DNA from: Aquila chrysaetos chrysaetos
Taxonomy: Eukaryota > Chordata > Aves > Accipitriformes > Accipitridae
Direction of reading: 5' to 3'
Assembly (NCBI RefSeq): GCF_900496995.4
Contig: NC_044016.1
Coordinates: 21,246,932 to 21,310,931, forward strand
DNA: 64,000 nt
Shown here: positions 60,801 to 64,000 of the stretch, piece by piece
Layout of the letters: each line of letters begins with the position of its first letter
Position numbering within the stretch: position 1 is the stretch's first letter
Notes under the pieces: generated by a model
Database searches by the model: none
What the model was told of the DNA's origin: nothing
What the model saw: the letters and a program-made list of their open reading frames with translations, nothing else
Translations under genes and position numbers: made by a program

Positions 60801-63546
60801 TACAATGTCATTTCAATATATGTCATTTCAATTTAAGTACAGCAGAAATCTATCTAGATTAGCATCTTATAGCTATTTCCAAAGAGTTTGGGATAATATA
60901 ATTTTAATTTTTTTTTTTCCATTTAAATTCAAGAGTAGATAGAAAATTGAAATCTACAAAGTTTGAAGTATTCTCTTTCTCTCTCATTGAGGAAAATTTG
61001 ATTGTGCTAAGGCAGGTTACAGCCTTGGTTTCGTGAAAATCTTCTGCAGCAGCAAAGCTGCTCAAAGCCACTCTCAATCCATCCATGTCCCACCTCAGTC
61101 ATTACCTAACTAAACACCATTTCTTCTAACCAGTACAACTGTTTGCGGGTCTAAAGATTACTTCTTACCCTCTTCTTTCACTAGTTGCATCTGTTTAACT
61201 GTCTGTGAACAGGAGAGACTCAGGAAAAAATAGCCCAGAAAAGTGCCACCAAGAAAATGGACATGTAACCATGCCCTAAATGCACAATAGTTTTGTAAAT
61301 CACACCATCAACCACACGGCTCAAACTGAGCTACATACAGTTCATAACCAGTGGTGAAAGTGATCTAAATAATCTGATTAGACTCTAATCGCATCTTCTG
61401 GAAGAAGGGACGTAATTTAATTGTACTGTTTCACAGTGTCGTCTTAAATCTGATCTAATTGCAGACTGCCATTTAAAGCATGGCTCTGCTCTCCCTCCCT
61501 CCACTGCCTCCTTTGCAAGATCTGATAGTCATACACACCTTTCTTATTCATCTGTGCGTTGCACAAATTTTTCAGTCAGCTTATCATATCATTAGACAAC
61601 TGCACGGATCCAACATAATACAGCAGGAACACGCAGCCAGAAAAAGCAGGACAAACACCTTTTAGCAGAAGCCCACAGTTAAATCAGATGAAGAATATTA
61701 TAAAAGTGTGCTCTAGTTTTTATGCCTTAGATGAAGGCTGCCCTTCTTTTCTTCTGCAATCCCAACTCACTTGTGTCACACCTTCCAATTCCTACAAGAT
61801 GGCAAGATGCTGCAGTCAAGAAAAGTTCATTCACTACACATTACCTAAGCAGGTCTCACCTTGAGTTTAAAGCAAGAACTCGGACTCCCACGTCACAACT
61901 AAATGCAAGGAAGCAAACTAAGATCGTGAAAGCAGACCTAAGCACGTTGGTCCCTACCTCTTAAACACTTGATATATATTAGTGTTCTGTCAACTTGGAT
62001 TGCATACGTAAGAGGTACAGAGACTCAGGTGGATAAAGACTCCTGTTATTCACACTCAGTCACGCACATCTGATACAATTAAGCCCAGGTAGGGCCAGTC
62101 ACAAAAATTCCCCTTGATTGAGTTCATTGAGCATCGGGGGGCTGAGACGTTACCACTCGCCTGCTGGAGTTCGCTGCTGCCCACATGGTACTGGCAGATC
62201 GCAGCACCTCCCCACACCTCAGCAGTGCAGTTTGGCACCGACATTTACATCCCCAGTGAAAGCGGTTTGTGCTAACACGCCAGCCTGTGGCCTGGCAAGC
62301 CTGTGGTACTGGGATTCTGTGAGTCCCCCTGTTGCCTGTGACAAGGACTGTAGGGCTGTGCGGATGATCGGAGTAATAACATCTTGAACGAGATTCTCTG
62401 CACAATTAACAGAGCCCTGGCTGCAAGTTTTGCAGATGTACAACTCAAGGCCTTCACGGAGCATACTTGCACACCTCCTGGCTTCAAATCCATAATGGGA
62501 GAGTAATAAAACTATACATTTGCTTAAAGAGTTGCCTAGCATTGAAAGAAGAGTTAAGAGGGGCACCTTTTGCAACGTGTACGCAGAAAGTTATTAGGTA
62601 CAGCGTGAACCCACAACGCCTAACCTCCTGATTCCAACCACTACATTGGCAATCCTAGATTGACAAGCCCCAACCCCAACATGCGTCTTTGCCTGCTGGG
62701 TTTGAGGGAAAGAGCCCAAGGGCCCATTTGGGCTTTCCAATTAAAAAACATGATCACTGAAAAAGGGTTATTCCTGTACCATACCAAAACAGGTTTAAAA
62801 CGTGACCTCGTTTACACCTGAATGACTTAAGCCACAACACTCAAACATGCTTACCGTTAGCCTCGCCAAAGCATCACCTTGTTAATTAGGCTAAGGGTTC
62901 CCACCCCCCCCCTTTACGTTTCTGTCACAAGTAACTCCTACCTAGACACGAGATCGTCTTAAAAAAGATTAACGACCGAAGGCTTGGCAAATCGGACTGA
63001 GGCGCCTGCTCTCAAGCCCGCGCCCCGCTCTCCGCTGCATCGCACGTTACCGGTGCTGAAACGCGCCGGTTCTGGCCGCTGCTCCCCGCCGCCTCGGCCC
63101 CTGGGAGCGCCGGGCAGCGCCCCGCCGAGCCGCCCCGCGGGGAGGCCGGGCGTGCACTGAGGTGAGCGGCCGGCTCCTCCGAGCGGCAATTAACAACAGC
63201 AGCTCATTAACCGGGACGGGACTTCTTCCTCCCGGGAAGGGCGTGAAGGAACAACGCGGCTCCCGAAACAAAGCCCGCCGAGGGCCGCTCGCCCCCTGCC
63301 CCGCGCGGCCGGGGAAGACGCCACGACGGGGCTCGGGCCGAGGGGCGCCGGTAACCCCCCCCGCCCCGGGCGGCGCCGATGGCCGCGCCTCGGCTGCCCG
63401 ACCCCTCCGAGGGGCCGGAGCCCGCGGGGACCTCGACCCGGCCCGGCCCGGCTCACCTGCGTGCCGGCCTCCAGCAGGAGCCAGTCGCCGCTGACCCCGA
63501 CCCGGCGGAGGCACCAGGCCAGCCGCGAGGCCCCGCGCGCCGCCAT
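51692..63546 (-). CDS. RNF8: RNF8, E3 ubiquitin-protein ligase (FHA and RING)
   Basis: Nuclear E3 ligase that binds phosphorylated MDC1 at DNA breaks through its FHA domain and starts chromatin ubiquitylation with UBC13, upstream of RNF168. Eight coding exons: 63546-63457, 60730-60602, 59094-58354, 57191-57138, 56302-56213, 55019-54912, 53912-53708, 51837-51692, joining to 520 residues. Start MAARGASRLAWCLRRVGVSG matches human ...RSWCLRRVGMSAG. The FHA region runs about 12-115 with GRG (R35), SRKH (53-56) and SLNGVWLN (74-81). A variable linker follows, then a coiled coil at about 245-385. The RING is C3HC4 with C395, C398, C410, H412, C415, C418, C429 and C432 all present. Human RNF8 (485 aa) stops soon after the RERK following the RING; here a last exon adds an acidic tail. 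Intron 4 has a GC donor. Confidence 0.96.
53913..63456 (-). other. RNF8: RNF8 introns 1-6: content
   Basis: Introns are 60731-63456, 59095-60601, 57192-58353, 56303-57137, 55020-56212 and 53913-54911; intron 7 is 51838-53707. Intron 3 starts its acceptor with an 18-nt T run and a CCTTCCCCCTCC tract (minus). Intron 5 contains a T-rich, TTTTG-repetitive stretch at 55861-55919 on +. No LTR or CR1 was recognised, in contrast to CMTR1. Intron 1 has AT-rich unique sequence and a run of C near 62902-62912. Confidence 0.65.
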
Positions 63547-63832
63547 GGCGTCCGCCCGCCCCGACAGGCGGGAGCAATCGCTGCGGCAGCGCCGGCACTC
63601 TCACAAGACGAAGAGCGTAGCGGCCGTGCAGCGCCCAACAGGCCGGCTAATCGAACCCGGAGCGCGAGAAGAGGCTGCGCGTGCGCCCTAGGAGCCAGCA
63701 GGAAGATAGCGGTGACCCCCTCAGCAGCCGCGCGCCATAGCGGTCCTCCGCTATCCCATCGGCCCCTCCAGCCTACGGCCTTCTCCCCGCCCCTTCCGGA
63801 AACCGCGGCGCCGCCTTCCACCCTCGGCCACT
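63547..63832. promoter_or_regulatory. Bidirectional RNF8/AARS2 promoter
   Basis: Only 286 bp separate the two start codons, in a CpG island (about 63000-64000). Sites seen are an NRF1-like TGCGCGTGCGC (63676-63686), a palindromic ETS site TTCCGGAA (63794-63801), and three copies of an octamer (GATAGCGG at 63705-63712, CATAGCGG at 63736-63743, and inverted CCGCTATC at 63748-63755). No TATA box lies in the expected position for either gene. Head-to-head housekeeping and DNA-repair promoters of this size are common in vertebrates. Exact start sites are not visible. Confidence 0.75.
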
Positions 63833-64000
63833 ATGGCGGCGGCTGGCCGGCTGCGGCTGCTGTTGGCGGTGCCGTGGCGCTGGCGCTGCAGCCCCCGCCG
63901 CGGGGCTGCCGGCTGCCCGCCGGCGGGGCAGGTCCGCGCCGCCTTCCTCCGCTTCTTTGAGGAGCGCCACGGCCACCGCCGCCTGCCCTCGGCCCCCGTC
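63833..64000 (+). CDS. AARS2: AARS2, mitochondrial alanyl-tRNA synthetase, 5' end only
   Basis: The frame opens at ATG (63833) and runs 56 codons to the window edge with no stop. The first 30 or so residues (MAAAGRLRLLLAVPWRWRCSPRRGAAG) are rich in Arg, Ala and Leu with no acidic residue, as in a mitochondrial targeting presequence. VRAAFLRFFEERHGHRRLPS then matches the start of the class II aminoacylation domain of human AARS2 ([20 protein letters not shown]). The product charges mitochondrial tRNA-Ala. Cytosolic AARS1 differs at this motif. The ATG context (CACTATGG) is adequate. The rest of the gene lies beyond the window. Confidence 0.92.
   Translation, partial: MAAAGRLRLLLAVPWRWRCSPRRGAAGCPPAGQVRAAFLRFFEERHGHRRLPSAPV

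Noticed and set aside
1-64000. CRISPR arrays, phage, plasmid or bacterial operon features
   Set aside because: Nothing of the kind is present; the window is ordinary vertebrate chromosomal DNA with intron-containing genes.

Overview
The window is vertebrate nuclear DNA, almost certainly from a bird and probably a neoavian one. The evidence is compact multi-exon genes with GT-AG introns and CpG-island promoters, several CR1 LINE fragments (two ending in the avian ATTCTGTGATTCTGTGA-type tail), two solo ERVL-type LTRs of an avian family, and only traces of very old MIR-like SINEs. I see no bacterial, viral, CRISPR or plasmid features. Species cannot be fixed from the sequence alone.

Layout. 1-4.2 kb is intergenic and holds an old CR1 and a probable MIR-like relic. 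CCDC167 (+) runs from a CpG-island promoter near 4.4 kb to a poly(A) signal at 17.37 kb; all four coding exons join to a 97-residue tail-anchored protein. It converges on CMTR1 (-), the mRNA cap-1 2'-O-methyltransferase. CMTR1 has 23 coding exons between 45.28 and 20.72 kb, a non-coding first exon in the CpG island at 47.3-48.1 kb, and a joined product of 831 residues. Its introns hold two solo LTRs, three CR1 copies and a MIR relic split by a CR1. 48.2-51.7 kb is the gap between CMTR1 and RNF8. RNF8 (-), the FHA-RING ubiquitin ligase of the DNA-damage response, has eight coding exons from 63.55 to 51.69 kb and a joined product of 520 residues. RNF8 shares a roughly 290-bp bidirectional promoter with AARS2 (+), the mitochondrial alanyl-tRNA synthetase, of which only the first 56 codons fall inside the window.

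The genes do not form one pathway. Their order and relative orientation (CCDC167, CMTR1, RNF8) match human chromosome 6p21 as I remember it, whereas AARS2 next to RNF8 does not.

The most unusual observation is a possible extra, phase-neutral 87-nt exon in CMTR1 (27913-27999). It has good splice sites and would insert a strongly hydrophobic, membrane-helix-like segment into the guanylyltransferase-like domain. Other points worth checking are a 48-residue acidic C-terminal extension on RNF8, a GC-AG intron in RNF8, an IRF/ETS-IRF-like site in the CMTR1 promoter, inverted CR1 and LTR pairs flanking blocks of CMTR1 exons, and a CR1 inserted into a MIR with an apparent 6-bp target duplication. All exon joins were read by hand from splice consensus and remembered human proteins; no alignment was run.
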